Position numbers and translations under genes: made by a program. A stretch of DNA of 64,000 bases from CAXMQZ01 sp963707075 (GTDB lineage: Bacteria; Acidobacteriota; Thermoanaerobaculia; Multivoradales; JAHEKO01), in contig CAVPOX010000001.1 of assembly GCA_963707075.1 (NCBI GenBank), forward strand, positions 558,001 to 622,000, written 5' to 3'. Of the stretch, positions 36,419-44,741 are shown one piece after another. The first letter of the stretch is position 1, and the number at the start of each line of letters is the position of its first letter. The notes beneath the pieces were generated by a model. It was not told where the DNA came from and did not search any database. It saw nothing but the letters and a program-made list of their open reading frames with translations.

Positions 36419-38527
36419 CTAGTGTTCTTCCGCCGGCTCTTCCTCCGCCTCTGGTTGGCAACCCGGTTCTGCTTCTCCGGCTGGACCAGCGACGGCGCAG
36501 ACGAGTCGGGTCAGGGGTTCCACGATCATCAACTCGGCCTGGCCATACGACTCGCTGGCGTCCTCGAGTTTGCCGAGGTTGCCTGAGAGCCAGGCCGCGT
36601 CGGGTGTCTTGTTTGACTTCACCAGTTCGAGTGCCCCGAGGCCAATAGCAGAAACGTCACGCAAGTGCTGCGACAGGGGCACGATATCGCTCAGCCCGGG
36701 CGACGTCTCCAGGGTCGACTCGATCCTGGCGTGATTCTCCTGCCAAGCCTGCAGCGCGGTAGTGGCGATTTCCAGATCGCCGGGGTCGTCGAAGTCGCTT
36801 TCGATCAAGCGATCCACTGTCCATCGGAATTGACGAGCCGGAATCGCGTCCGGCCAGGCGGCGTCGACCATTCGGGTCAGGGGCGAGAACTGCGTGTGCT
36901 TCCTGAGGCGACCACGATTGTAGACCTTGACCGGCTCGATGGCTCCGAGCAGCACCTCGAGTCCGGCGATGTCGCGGCATTGGCAGAGCCGTCGCAACAT
37001 CATGGCTTGGTTGCGCTCGTGCTGCAGGCCCACCTCTTCGAGCATCAGGCTGATCCGATCCAACCGGCGATACATGTCCTCCACATCCCGCACGCTCCCT
37101 GGTGACCAGAAGCGCTCCGCGATGGCGGCAGTGCGCGGCCAGATGCGCGAGTCGACGGTTTCGGGCGAGACGAACTCGGCCCACATCGTCGCCTCGCCGC
37201 CGAGAATCCTGGCGGCCTCTTCGGGTGTGAGATCCGAGTCTTCGGGAAGCGGATCGTTCAGGTAGTGGAAATCGGTCGGCTGAATCAGGTCGATGTAGTA
37301 GCCGTTGGAAAGAATTCCCGGATACCCGAGTTTTGCCGCTTCGAACAGGGACTCGCGACCACGCCACGACTGGATCACGATCGATTTGGTCAGACCATCC
37401 TGGAAAATCTCGTCCCATCCGATCATCCGCTTGCCGTACCTGTTCAGAATCTCCAGCACTCGCTCGTTGAAGTAGCGCTGGAGCTCCAGGGGTTCCTTGT
37501 ATCCGTGCTCCTTCATGAAAGCGACAATCTCCGGATTGGCCAGCCAGTGCTTTCCGTTGTTCTCGTCTCCGCCGATGTGGAGGAACTCGTCATCGAAGAG
37601 CTCTGCCATCTCGCCGAAAAAGCTGTCGAGCATGGTGTAGGTCTCTTCGATGATCGGGTTGACGGTGGGGTCGAAGATGCCCCAGCTGCGCTCGATCGCG
37701 TAGGGTCCCGGTGAGCTACCCAGCTCGGGGAAGGCCGTCAGCCATGCCGACCCGTGTCCTGGTAGATCGAACTCGGGAACCACCCGGATGCCACGATCGG
37801 CGGCATAGTCCTGAATGTCGCGAATCTGTGCCTGCGAGTAGTAGTCGCCGTCGGAGCCCAATTCATGCAGCTTGGGCTGGGAGAAGCTCTCGACGCGGAA
37901 GCCTTGATCGTCGACCAGATGCCAGTGGAGCACATTGAGCTTGACCGCCGCCATGCCATCGAGAGTGCGCTTGATCATGCCAACCGGCATGAAGTGACGA
38001 CTCGAGTCGATCATCAGGCCGCGCCAGGGAAACCGCGGCTCGTCATGGATCTCGATGACGGGCAGGGTCACGCCCTGCCCGTCCAGACGCAGCAACTGGA
38101 GCAGTGTCTGGAGCCCCCGCAGAGCGCCGATGTCGGTAGCAGCCTGCAACTCGATGCCTTCTGCGGTCACCTTCAGCTGGTAACTCTCGTCCTCGCCGAG
38201 AGTCAACTCACCTGTGCGCTCTGCGTTGATTCGCAGGGCGGCGTTCTGATGGCTTTCGAAATCCAGGAAGGTCTCGTTGGGAAAGAACAGTGTCGAGCGA
38301 TCCGATAGACGGCGGAGCATTCGCCTGACCCCGCGCTGGAGGCGAGGACTCCCTCCTTCTCCGGCGATGGACACGGCGAAATCCTCTTCCACCTCGAACG
38401 TGCCCGAACCGACCTCGATCTGGGCTGGTACCGGCATCAGATGCAGATTTGGCGACGGGTTGGTCACTGCCACCGCGGCCAGCGGTGCAGTCAACATTAG
38501 GACGATGGCAAGTGTGGCTATTCTCAT
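36419..38527 (-). CDS. Glycoside hydrolase family 20 beta-N-acetylhexosaminidase
   Basis: A 702-aa protein from the ATG at 38527 (purine-rich GGGGGG upstream) with a signal peptide (MRIATLAIVLMLTAPLAAVA). A GH20b-type N-terminal domain (NLHLMPVPAQIEVGSG) precedes the barrel, which has LMIDSSRHFMPV, HWHLVDDQGFR, and the catalytic pair Asp321-Glu322 in HIGGDENNGKHW. The enzyme uses substrate-assisted catalysis to remove terminal GlcNAc or GalNAc. A C-terminal region of about 200 residues is helical. It is divergent from a ROK kinase gene, suggesting a joint amino-sugar role. Confidence 0.93.
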   Translation of the reverse strand: MRIATLAIVLMLTAPLAAVAVTNPSPNLHLMPVPAQIEVGSGTFEVEEDFAVSIAGEGGSPRLQRGVRRMLRRLSDRSTLFFPNETFLDFESHQNAALRINAERTGELTLGEDESYQLKVTAEGIELQAATDIGALRGLQTLLQLLRLDGQGVTLPVIEIHDEPRFPWRGLMIDSSRHFMPVGMIKRTLDGMAAVKLNVLHWHLVDDQGFRVESFSQPKLHELGSDGDYYSQAQIRDIQDYAADRGIRVVPEFDLPGHGSAWLTAFPELGSSPGPYAIERSWGIFDPTVNPIIEETYTMLDSFFGEMAELFDDEFLHIGGDENNGKHWLANPEIVAFMKEHGYKEPLELQRYFNERVLEILNRYGKRMIGWDEIFQDGLTKSIVIQSWRGRESLFEAAKLGYPGILSNGYYIDLIQPTDFHYLNDPLPEDSDLTPEEAARILGGEATMWAEFVSPETVDSRIWPRTAAIAERFWSPGSVRDVEDMYRRLDRISLMLEEVGLQHERNQAMMLRRLCQCRDIAGLEVLLGAIEPVKVYNRGRLRKHTQFSPLTRMVDAAWPDAIPARQFRWTVDRLIESDFDDPGDLEIATTALQAWQENHARIESTLETSPGLSDIVPLSQHLRDVSAIGLGALELVKSNKTPDAAWLSGNLGKLEDASESYGQAELMIVEPLTRLVCAVAGPAGEAEPGCQPEAEEEPAEEH

Positions 38528-38730
38528 GATCCCCCCTGAGTGATGCGACTTCGGTAACTGAACCCCTGCATTGTCGCCCACTCGGAGATTCTGTGCCAAC
38601 CGGTAGTGGCCAGGGCGTTGCGAGTTCGCGGTAAGATCGGCTCCGAATCCGAGGTCATTGCATGCCACGCAGATGCCGCCCCGCCCGACAAATCCGTTTC
38701 AGCCTCATCGGGGCGAGTCGGAGCTGAGCC

Positions 38731-40116
38731 TTGCCTCTGAAGCACGAACCCGAGTTGGATCCCGAGTTCGTTCCGGCAGAGCTATGGAGCCGGGACTACG
38801 AGGCCAAAGTCGCCGCGGACTCTGGTAGCACCGAGATCGCCATCGCCTTGACCCGTCCGGACGGCAACGTCTTCCGGCACCAGACCGACGTCCTGCCGCA
38901 CGACGGCGACAACGTCGAGCTCAACCTGCGCTACGTCGAACGCATCGTCAAGCTCCTGCTGTGGACGAGGGGTGGCTCCGGGATCGTCATCGGCGGCCAC
39001 GAGGACCTGGCAGCCGCGATCGCACACCACTACAGTCCGGTCGGTCCGCGAGCTTTCGATTGTGATCTCGTGGCGCGGCGCTGCTTCCTCGAGCCGCTGG
39101 AGGTGACCTCCTGTGGCCTGGACGAGGTTCCGAAGGAACGAACGATGGCCGTCTCGCTGGGTGGCCACCTCGAGGGGTGCCGCATCGGTTTCGATCTCGG
39201 GGGGAGCGATCGCAAGTGCGCGGCGGTCGTCGACGGAGAAGTCGTGCACTCAGAAGAGGTGGAGTGGCAACCGTACTTCGAATCGGATCCGGCGTATCAC
39301 TACGAAGGGATTCTCGACTCGCTGCATCGAGCCGCCGCCCATCTGCCGCGTGTCGACGGTATCGGTGGCAGTGCGGCTGGCGTGTACGTCGACAATCAAC
39401 CGCGAGTCGGGTCGCTTTTCCGAGGAGTTTCGGATGAAGATTTCGCGGCCGGTATCAGGCCGATCTTCGAACGGTTGCGCAAGACGATGGGTGATGTGCC
39501 CTTCGAGGTCGTCAACGACGGCGAAGTGACAGCGCTGGCGGCGACGCTCAGTCTCGGAGCCCGTGCACCCCTGGGTATTGCCATGGGCACCAGCCTGGCA
39601 TCGGGGTATTGCGACCCTGAAGGTCATCTGACAAATCAGCTCAACGAGCTCGCCTTTGTGCCGGTGGACTATCGCGTCCAGGCACCGGTGGACGAATGGT
39701 CGGGTGACCACGGCTGCGGCGTGCAGTACTTCTCGCAGCAGGCGGTAGCCCGTCTGGCACCGGCAGCCGGTATTGAGCTGCCCGGGGAGATGCCGCTGGC
39801 GGAGCGCCTGATCGAGGTCCAGTCTCTGATGGATCGAGGTCACCCTGGTGCACGGGCGATCTATTCGACGATCGGTTCCTACCTGGGATACTCCATTCCG
39901 TGGTTCGCGCGCTGGTACGACATCGAGAGTCTGTTGGTCCTCGGGCGGGTACTTTCGGGACCCGGTGGTGACCTGATCATTCACCAGGCGAAAGAAGTCC
40001 TGCAGGATGAGTTTCCCGAGCATGCTAGCCGTTTGCAGTTCGTCATTCCGGATGAGAAGTTCAAACGCCATGGCCAGGCGATCGCCGCTGCCAGTCTGCC
40101 GAGGATCGAGCAATGA
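38731..40116 (+). CDS. ROK-family sugar kinase with N-terminal extension
   Basis: A 461-aa protein starting at TTG with GGAG upstream. Residues about 1-150 are an extension not seen in normal ROK kinases (about 300 aa). The ROK domain follows: phosphate-binding RIGFDLGGSDRKCAAV, GIGGSAAGVYVDN, the VVNDGEVTALAA segment with catalytic Asp, and IAMGTSLASGY. The usual Cys-rich zinc cluster is reduced to HGCG. It overlaps the next gene by ATGA. With GH20 divergent and a deacetylase coupled, a GlcNAc-type substrate is likely but unproven; a regulatory role is the alternative. Confidence 0.82.
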   Translation: MPLKHEPELDPEFVPAELWSRDYEAKVAADSGSTEIAIALTRPDGNVFRHQTDVLPHDGDNVELNLRYVERIVKLLLWTRGGSGIVIGGHEDLAAAIAHHYSPVGPRAFDCDLVARRCFLEPLEVTSCGLDEVPKERTMAVSLGGHLEGCRIGFDLGGSDRKCAAVVDGEVVHSEEVEWQPYFESDPAYHYEGILDSLHRAAAHLPRVDGIGGSAAGVYVDNQPRVGSLFRGVSDEDFAAGIRPIFERLRKTMGDVPFEVVNDGEVTALAATLSLGARAPLGIAMGTSLASGYCDPEGHLTNQLNELAFVPVDYRVQAPVDEWSGDHGCGVQYFSQQAVARLAPAAGIELPGEMPLAERLIEVQSLMDRGHPGARAIYSTIGSYLGYSIPWFARWYDIESLLVLGRVLSGPGGDLIIHQAKEVLQDEFPEHASRLQFVIPDEKFKRHGQAIAAASLPRIEQ

Positions 40117-40970
40117 AGCTTTCCAAGCCAGAAGCCGACGTTTTCATTCCTGATGACATGCCGCTCGAGGAGGCTCTCGCACGGACGACCCACCTCGGTG
40201 TGGGAGCTCATCAGGACGACCTCGAATTCATGTCGCTGCACGGTATCCTCGAGTGTTTCGATCGTGCGGATCGTTGGTACGGCGGGGTGGTCATCACCAA
40301 CGGTGGCGGCAGTGCCAGAAGCGGTCCCTACGCCGATTACTCGGACCTACAGATGCAGGCGGTTCGAGTGCAGGAGCAGAGGGAGGCCGCAGCTTTGGGC
40401 CGCTATGGATCCCAGATTCAACTCATGTTCGCGAGCTCTGAAGTCAAGGACCCGGAAAATCGCGGACCCTACGAGGATTTGAGAACCATCGTCGAGCTCA
40501 GTCGCCCGGACGTCGTCTATCTGCATAATCCGGCGGACAAGCATGACACCCATGTCGCGTGCTGCACGCGATCACTCGCCGCCTTGCGGTCGTTGCCGGC
40601 CGAAGCTCGTCCGAAGAAGGTCTTCGGCTGCGAGGTCTGGAGGGATCTGGACTGGTTGATCGATGCCGACAAACAGGCACTTCCTCTCACGGACCCCACG
40701 GGGTTGGGTCCACGCCTGAACGAGCTCTTTGCCTCACAGATCGGCGGCGGCAAGCGATACGACCTGGCGGTGCAAGGCAGGCAGATGGCAAACGCCACCT
40801 TTCATCAGTCGCACGCGGTGGATCAGCATCAGGCCTTGAGTTTCGCCATGGACCTGACACCCCTGGTGAACGACGCGTCACTCGACATCAGCGAGTTCAC
40901 GCTCGAGCACCTGCGACGGACCACGGAGGACGTGGCGGACCGGCTGCGGCGAATGTCGCCAGTGACTTGA
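40113..40970 (+). CDS. PIG-L/LmbE-family deacetylase
   Basis: A 285-aa protein with the PIG-L zinc motif AHQDD (His33, Asp35, Asp36) and a downstream HNPADKHDTHVA histidine cluster supplying the third ligand. The family removes acetyl from GlcNAc moieties (GlcNAc-PI, MshB, BshB, diacetylchitobiose). No signal peptide, so cytosolic. The start overlaps the ROK kinase stop (ATGA), implying coupled translation and coordinated action on the same sugar; it may provide the deacetylation step normally done by NagA. Confidence 0.87.
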   Translation: MKLSKPEADVFIPDDMPLEEALARTTHLGVGAHQDDLEFMSLHGILECFDRADRWYGGVVITNGGGSARSGPYADYSDLQMQAVRVQEQREAAALGRYGSQIQLMFASSEVKDPENRGPYEDLRTIVELSRPDVVYLHNPADKHDTHVACCTRSLAALRSLPAEARPKKVFGCEVWRDLDWLIDADKQALPLTDPTGLGPRLNELFASQIGGGKRYDLAVQGRQMANATFHQSHAVDQHQALSFAMDLTPLVNDASLDISEFTLEHLRRTTEDVADRLRRMSPVT

Positions 40971-41025
40971 GGGCCACTCCCGGAGGAATCGGCAGGGTGG
41001 CGGATACAGGAGGAGGGACTGCTTC

Positions 41026-41847
41026 ATGAAGACTTTGTGTAGCCTCGTTTTGGCGCTGCTGATATCGGTGCCGTCGATGGGGCACGATATGTTTCTGGTG
41101 CTCCAGGATCATGATGTCGCCGCGCACGCGGAGGTGACGGTCGAGCTGTTCAACGGCACCTTCGACAAGAGCGAAAACAGCATCGACCGGGAACGCATGC
41201 TCGACGTTTCAGTGGTGGATGGCGAAGGCGAGACCACCCATCCCGTTGTCGACCAGTGGCGTGAAGCCGACAACATCACCTATCTGGACTTCACCACTGG
41301 CGACCCTGGGACCTACATCGTTGGCGTCTCGACAGCAGCCAACATGATCGAGCTCTCGGCGGACGACTTCAACGAGTATCTGCAACACGATGGCGTCCTC
41401 GATGTGCTCGCTGCGCGGGAGCGCGATGGGTCCATGCAGCAGCCTGCCAAAGAGCGGTATGCCAAACACGTCAAGACCATCCTGCAGGTCGGGGATATGC
41501 CGACAGATTCGTATCTACAGGTGCTCGGCTATCCCACCGAGATCATTCCGCAGACCAATCCCGCCGATCTGACCGTGGGGGACACCCTGAGGGTACTGGT
41601 GCTGGCGGAAGGGCAGCCGGTGGACAGCCAGCTCGTCTACGCGAGTCATGCTGGCTTCCACGCACATGAAGCCAGTGGCGGCCATCAGGAGGCGGTCGAG
41701 ACCAGGACCGACGACCGTGGCATCGCTGAAATCGCCATCTCCCATTCAGGTCGCTGGTATGTGCGCCTGATCCGCATGGTTCCAGTGAACGAGGGGGGCG
41801 TCGATTACGAGTCCAACTGGGCCACCTTGACATTCGAAGTTCGTTAG
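41026..41847 (+). CDS. Secreted DUF4198-family protein
   Basis: A 273-aa protein with signal peptide (LCSLVLALLISVPSMGHD) beginning the mature chain with the family's His-Asp motif, then HVKTILQVGD and the Ig-like C-terminal domain (GDTLRVLVLAEGQPV, THTDDRGIAEIAIS-like segment, SGRWYVRLIRM). DUF4198 proteins are often found with nickel or cobalt uptake genes, but no such gene is adjacent. Strong GGAGGAGGG ribosome site. It sits 55 nt after the PIG-L gene and could be in that operon. Confidence 0.82.
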   Translation: MKTLCSLVLALLISVPSMGHDMFLVLQDHDVAAHAEVTVELFNGTFDKSENSIDRERMLDVSVVDGEGETTHPVVDQWREADNITYLDFTTGDPGTYIVGVSTAANMIELSADDFNEYLQHDGVLDVLAARERDGSMQQPAKERYAKHVKTILQVGDMPTDSYLQVLGYPTEIIPQTNPADLTVGDTLRVLVLAEGQPVDSQLVYASHAGFHAHEASGGHQEAVETRTDDRGIAEIAISHSGRWYVRLIRMVPVNEGGVDYESNWATLTFEVR

Positions 41848-41870
41848 GCTGGTAGGGGAGGGAAGTGGCA

Positions 41871-43469
41871 ATGGATCACGCGACCCTGGTGACTGCACTG
41901 AAGGAACCTTCGCTCTACCCTCACCCGGTCGAACGGGTCGAGTTTCTCCAGACCCATATCTCGTCGCTGTTTCTGACCGGCGACAAGGTTTACAAGCTCA
42001 AGAAACCGGTCAACTTCGGCTTTCTCGATTTCTCCACGCTGGAGCTGCGGGAACGCAATTGTCGCGCGGAGCTCGAGCTCAATCGGCGGCTGGCTCCGGA
42101 GGTCTACCTGGGAGTGATTCCGGTGACTGTGGACGGCGATCGGGTGCAGCTGAACGGCTCTGGAGAGATAGTCGACTGGTTGGTGGAGATGCGCCAGCTC
42201 GATCAGACGCTGTTGGGGGTCCGCATGCTGGAGCGTGGGGAGCTCGCTGAGCCTCATGTCGACCAGTTGGTGGAGATTCTGGTGCCTTTCTACCAACAGG
42301 CCCGCACCGGGCAGGGTGTCGACGAGTTCGGCACCAGCGAGGCGGTGAAATTCAATACCGACGAGAACTTCGCTCAAACCGAGGCTTTCATCGGCAAGCT
42401 GATTACCCGAGAGCGCTTCAACCACATCCGGGATTGGACCGATTCGATTTACGAGGAGCGGCAGGAGCTCTTTCAACGCCGCGTGAAGGAGGGTCGGATT
42501 CGCGAGAGTCACGGTGACCTGCATCTGGACAACATTTTCTTCCAGGATCCGCCGGTCATCTTCGACTGCATCGAGTTCAGCGATCGACTGCGCTGTGGCG
42601 ACATCGCCGTCGACCTGGCATTCCTCGCCATGGACCTCGACTTTCGAGGAAGGCCCGATCTGTCGGGGTATCTGATCGACAGGTATGTGCAGGCAGCTGG
42701 TGATTTCGAGCTGCTCGATCTCCTCGATATCTACAAGTGCTATCGAGCCTATGTCCGAGGCAAAATCTGCGGTTTCACCTCTGGCGACCCGGCGGTCGGT
42801 GACGATCAACGACGCCTCCAGCGCAATCTCGCACGACACTACTTCGGGCTGGCCTATCGCTACGCGGGCGGCGGTGGCAGCCCGTCGCTGGCTGTCTTGC
42901 ATGGGCTCATGGGTACGGGTAAGACGAGTATTGCGCGCTACCTGCGCGATGAGCTGGGGTGGCACCTCATCTCGACCGACAGCGTGCGCAAGCAGATCTC
43001 CGGCATCGGCGAGAACACGCGAGTCTACGTTCCCTACAATGAGGGGTTGTATTCGCCCGAGATGAGCCGCTGGACCTACGAAGAGGTCTGCCGTCGGGCT
43101 GAGAATCTTCTGGAAGCGGGCTTTTCGGTGGCGGTCGACGGTGCCTTCAAGAAACAGAGCGACCGGACGCCGGTGATCGATCTGGCGCGGCGTACCGGGG
43201 CGAAGCTGATCTTCATTCAGACCATCTGCGAGCCGTCGACCCAGATCCAACGCCTCGAGAAGCGGTCGCTGCATGACACCCGGTCGGACGGACGTGTCGA
43301 GCTCATGGAGCAGCAACGGACCGATTTCGAGCCACCTAATCCGGATGCAGCCGCGCTCTTTGTCGAAATTGCCACCGATGGTCCCAAACCGGAAACGCGG
43401 CAGCGAGTCAATGAGCTATTGGAGTCACACGGGTTGTTGACCACTGAAGAGCTGTCGGTTCTGGACTGA
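41871..43469 (+). CDS. Bifunctional APH-type phosphotransferase/AAA P-loop kinase-like protein
   Basis: A 532-aa two-domain protein. The N-terminal half is an aminoglycoside-phosphotransferase-like domain (VYKLKKPVNFGFLDFST; catalytic loop SHGDLHLDN; FDCIEF for the metal site). The C-terminal half is a P-loop kinase with Walker A MGTGKTS (about residue 346) and DSVRKQI. The pairing is a common but uncharacterised architecture in bacteria. It is unlikely to be an antibiotic-resistance enzyme; substrate unknown. ATG at 41871 is preferred over the GTG at 41865 because of spacing to GGGGAGG. Confidence 0.9.
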   Translation: MDHATLVTALKEPSLYPHPVERVEFLQTHISSLFLTGDKVYKLKKPVNFGFLDFSTLELRERNCRAELELNRRLAPEVYLGVIPVTVDGDRVQLNGSGEIVDWLVEMRQLDQTLLGVRMLERGELAEPHVDQLVEILVPFYQQARTGQGVDEFGTSEAVKFNTDENFAQTEAFIGKLITRERFNHIRDWTDSIYEERQELFQRRVKEGRIRESHGDLHLDNIFFQDPPVIFDCIEFSDRLRCGDIAVDLAFLAMDLDFRGRPDLSGYLIDRYVQAAGDFELLDLLDIYKCYRAYVRGKICGFTSGDPAVGDDQRRLQRNLARHYFGLAYRYAGGGGSPSLAVLHGLMGTGKTSIARYLRDELGWHLISTDSVRKQISGIGENTRVYVPYNEGLYSPEMSRWTYEEVCRRAENLLEAGFSVAVDGAFKKQSDRTPVIDLARRTGAKLIFIQTICEPSTQIQRLEKRSLHDTRSDGRVELMEQQRTDFEPPNPDAAALFVEIATDGPKPETRQRVNELLESHGLLTTEELSVLD

Positions 43470-43489
43470 TCGATGGTGATTCTGCCCCG

Positions 43490-44164
43490 ATGCCAGAGCG
43501 AGTAGAGAGGATCGACGTCCGCGCGGGCTACGATCGATGGGCGGAGATCTACGACCAGCGACCGACTGCCCTGGTCGCCCTCGATCGACGATGGACCCTG
43601 CGGCACCTGCGACCCGCTGCCAACGAACGAGTTCTCGATGCCGGCTGCGGCACAGGCGCCCACCTCGAATCGATCCGAGCCGCAGGAGCCCGCCCCGTGG
43701 GGTTGGATCTGTCAGCGGGGATGCTCGTTGCAGCGCGGCAACGGGGCATGGCTCTCGGTCTCGTGCAGGCGGATCTCGACCGACCCTTCCCCCTGGCGGA
43801 AGGGGTCTTCGACGCGGTGCTTTGCTCACTGGTCTCCGAGCACCTGGCAGACTTGCGCCCTTTTTTCGAGTCCGCCTTCGCGGCCTTGCGGCCTGGCGGC
43901 CGTCTGGTCTTTTCGGCTTTTCATCCAGCGATGGCGGCAGCGGGAGTCGAGGCCAATTTCGAGCTCGAGGGCACCGAGTACCGTCTCGGAGCCCAGCTCC
44001 ACACTCTCGAAGACTACCTGGCCGGAATCGGTGCTGCCGGGTTCGAAACACCGCAATGGAGGGAGTACTGTGTGGACGCCGAGCTGGTCGAGGAGGCGCC
44101 ATCTGCAGCGAAGCACCTGGGGCAACAACTGCTGCTGCTGATTCAGGCCAGGCGCCCTGATTGA
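43490..44164 (+). CDS. Class I SAM-dependent methyltransferase
   Basis: A 224-aa protein. Motif I VLDAGCGTG lies at 48-56, followed by motif II GLDLSAGMLV and a motif IV region DAVLCSLVSEHL, as in Methyltransf_11/25 proteins. The start AGYDRWAEIYD is typical of this group. Substrate (small molecule or lipid) cannot be predicted. It begins 20 nt after the APH-AAA gene, so the two probably share a transcript; no clear ribosome site is visible. Confidence 0.92.
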   Translation: MPERVERIDVRAGYDRWAEIYDQRPTALVALDRRWTLRHLRPAANERVLDAGCGTGAHLESIRAAGARPVGLDLSAGMLVAARQRGMALGLVQADLDRPFPLAEGVFDAVLCSLVSEHLADLRPFFESAFAALRPGGRLVFSAFHPAMAAAGVEANFELEGTEYRLGAQLHTLEDYLAGIGAAGFETPQWREYCVDAELVEEAPSAAKHLGQQLLLLIQARRPD

Positions 44165-44180
44165 AGGGCGGGATGTTCCG

Positions 44181-44702
44181 ATGTCGATAACAGATCCAAA
44201 GGCGCCGAGGGTTCCCGCTGGCGCGCTGCCTCTGGCCTTGGGTCTGATGGCGATGTTTGCCTTGGGCGCTACTCCCTCGAGGGCAGAGTTCTGCGAGGAC
44301 TTCGACACCATTGTGGCCGCAGCGCCGGAGGGATTTGGCGAGGTCCGCGGCGAACGCCTTTCGAGTCAAGTCGACACGACCAGCGATACCCGCACGGTTT
44401 GGCAGTGCTCGCAGGGACTGCCCGGTGTCGACCGGTGCGAGGTCGAGTGGTCGCATCAGACCTACACCTATACCGTGCACTGGCTGAGGCCGACCGTGGA
44501 GGCCCATGCCGAGGTCTTCACAGCGGTGCGGGAGCTGCTGGCCAGCTGTGGTGCGCAAGAGAAGAAGGTCAGCAGCTCAGGGAAGAGTGTTTGGCTGGTT
44601 CTCGAGGGGCGCGAGGCTCTGGATATCGTGCTGGCCTACAACTCCAGCCGGGTACGCCTGGGGCTTTCGGCAATCGGATTCCCGAATCCGACCCCGGAGT
44701 AG
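44181..44702 (+). CDS. Secreted protein of unknown function
   Basis: A 173-aa protein with a signal peptide (ALPLALGLMAMFALGATPSRA) and four cysteines in the mature part (EFCEDF, WQCSQGLPGVDRCEVEW, LASCG) that could form two disulphides. It is small, with mixed strands, and resembles no family I recognise. AAGGGCGGG precedes the ATG. It follows the methyltransferase by 16 nt and is convergent with the DUF2339-like gene. Confidence 0.65.
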   Translation: MSITDPKAPRVPAGALPLALGLMAMFALGATPSRAEFCEDFDTIVAAAPEGFGEVRGERLSSQVDTTSDTRTVWQCSQGLPGVDRCEVEWSHQTYTYTVHWLRPTVEAHAEVFTAVRELLASCGAQEKKVSSSGKSVWLVLEGREALDIVLAYNSSRVRLGLSAIGFPNPTPE

Positions 44703-44741
44703 AGACGACTCTCTCGCTCGGCCCGGGATTGGCGCCGATAG

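Noticed and set aside
41844..43316. 490-codon open frame on the minus strand over the APH-AAA gene
   Set aside because: It is antisense to a well-supported gene with intact motifs, has no recognisable domain, and long antisense frames are common in GC-rich DNA.
41871..43469. Antibiotic resistance by the APH-like domain
   Set aside because: The domain is fused to a P-loop kinase in a widespread housekeeping-type architecture and lies among metabolic genes, with no resistance context.
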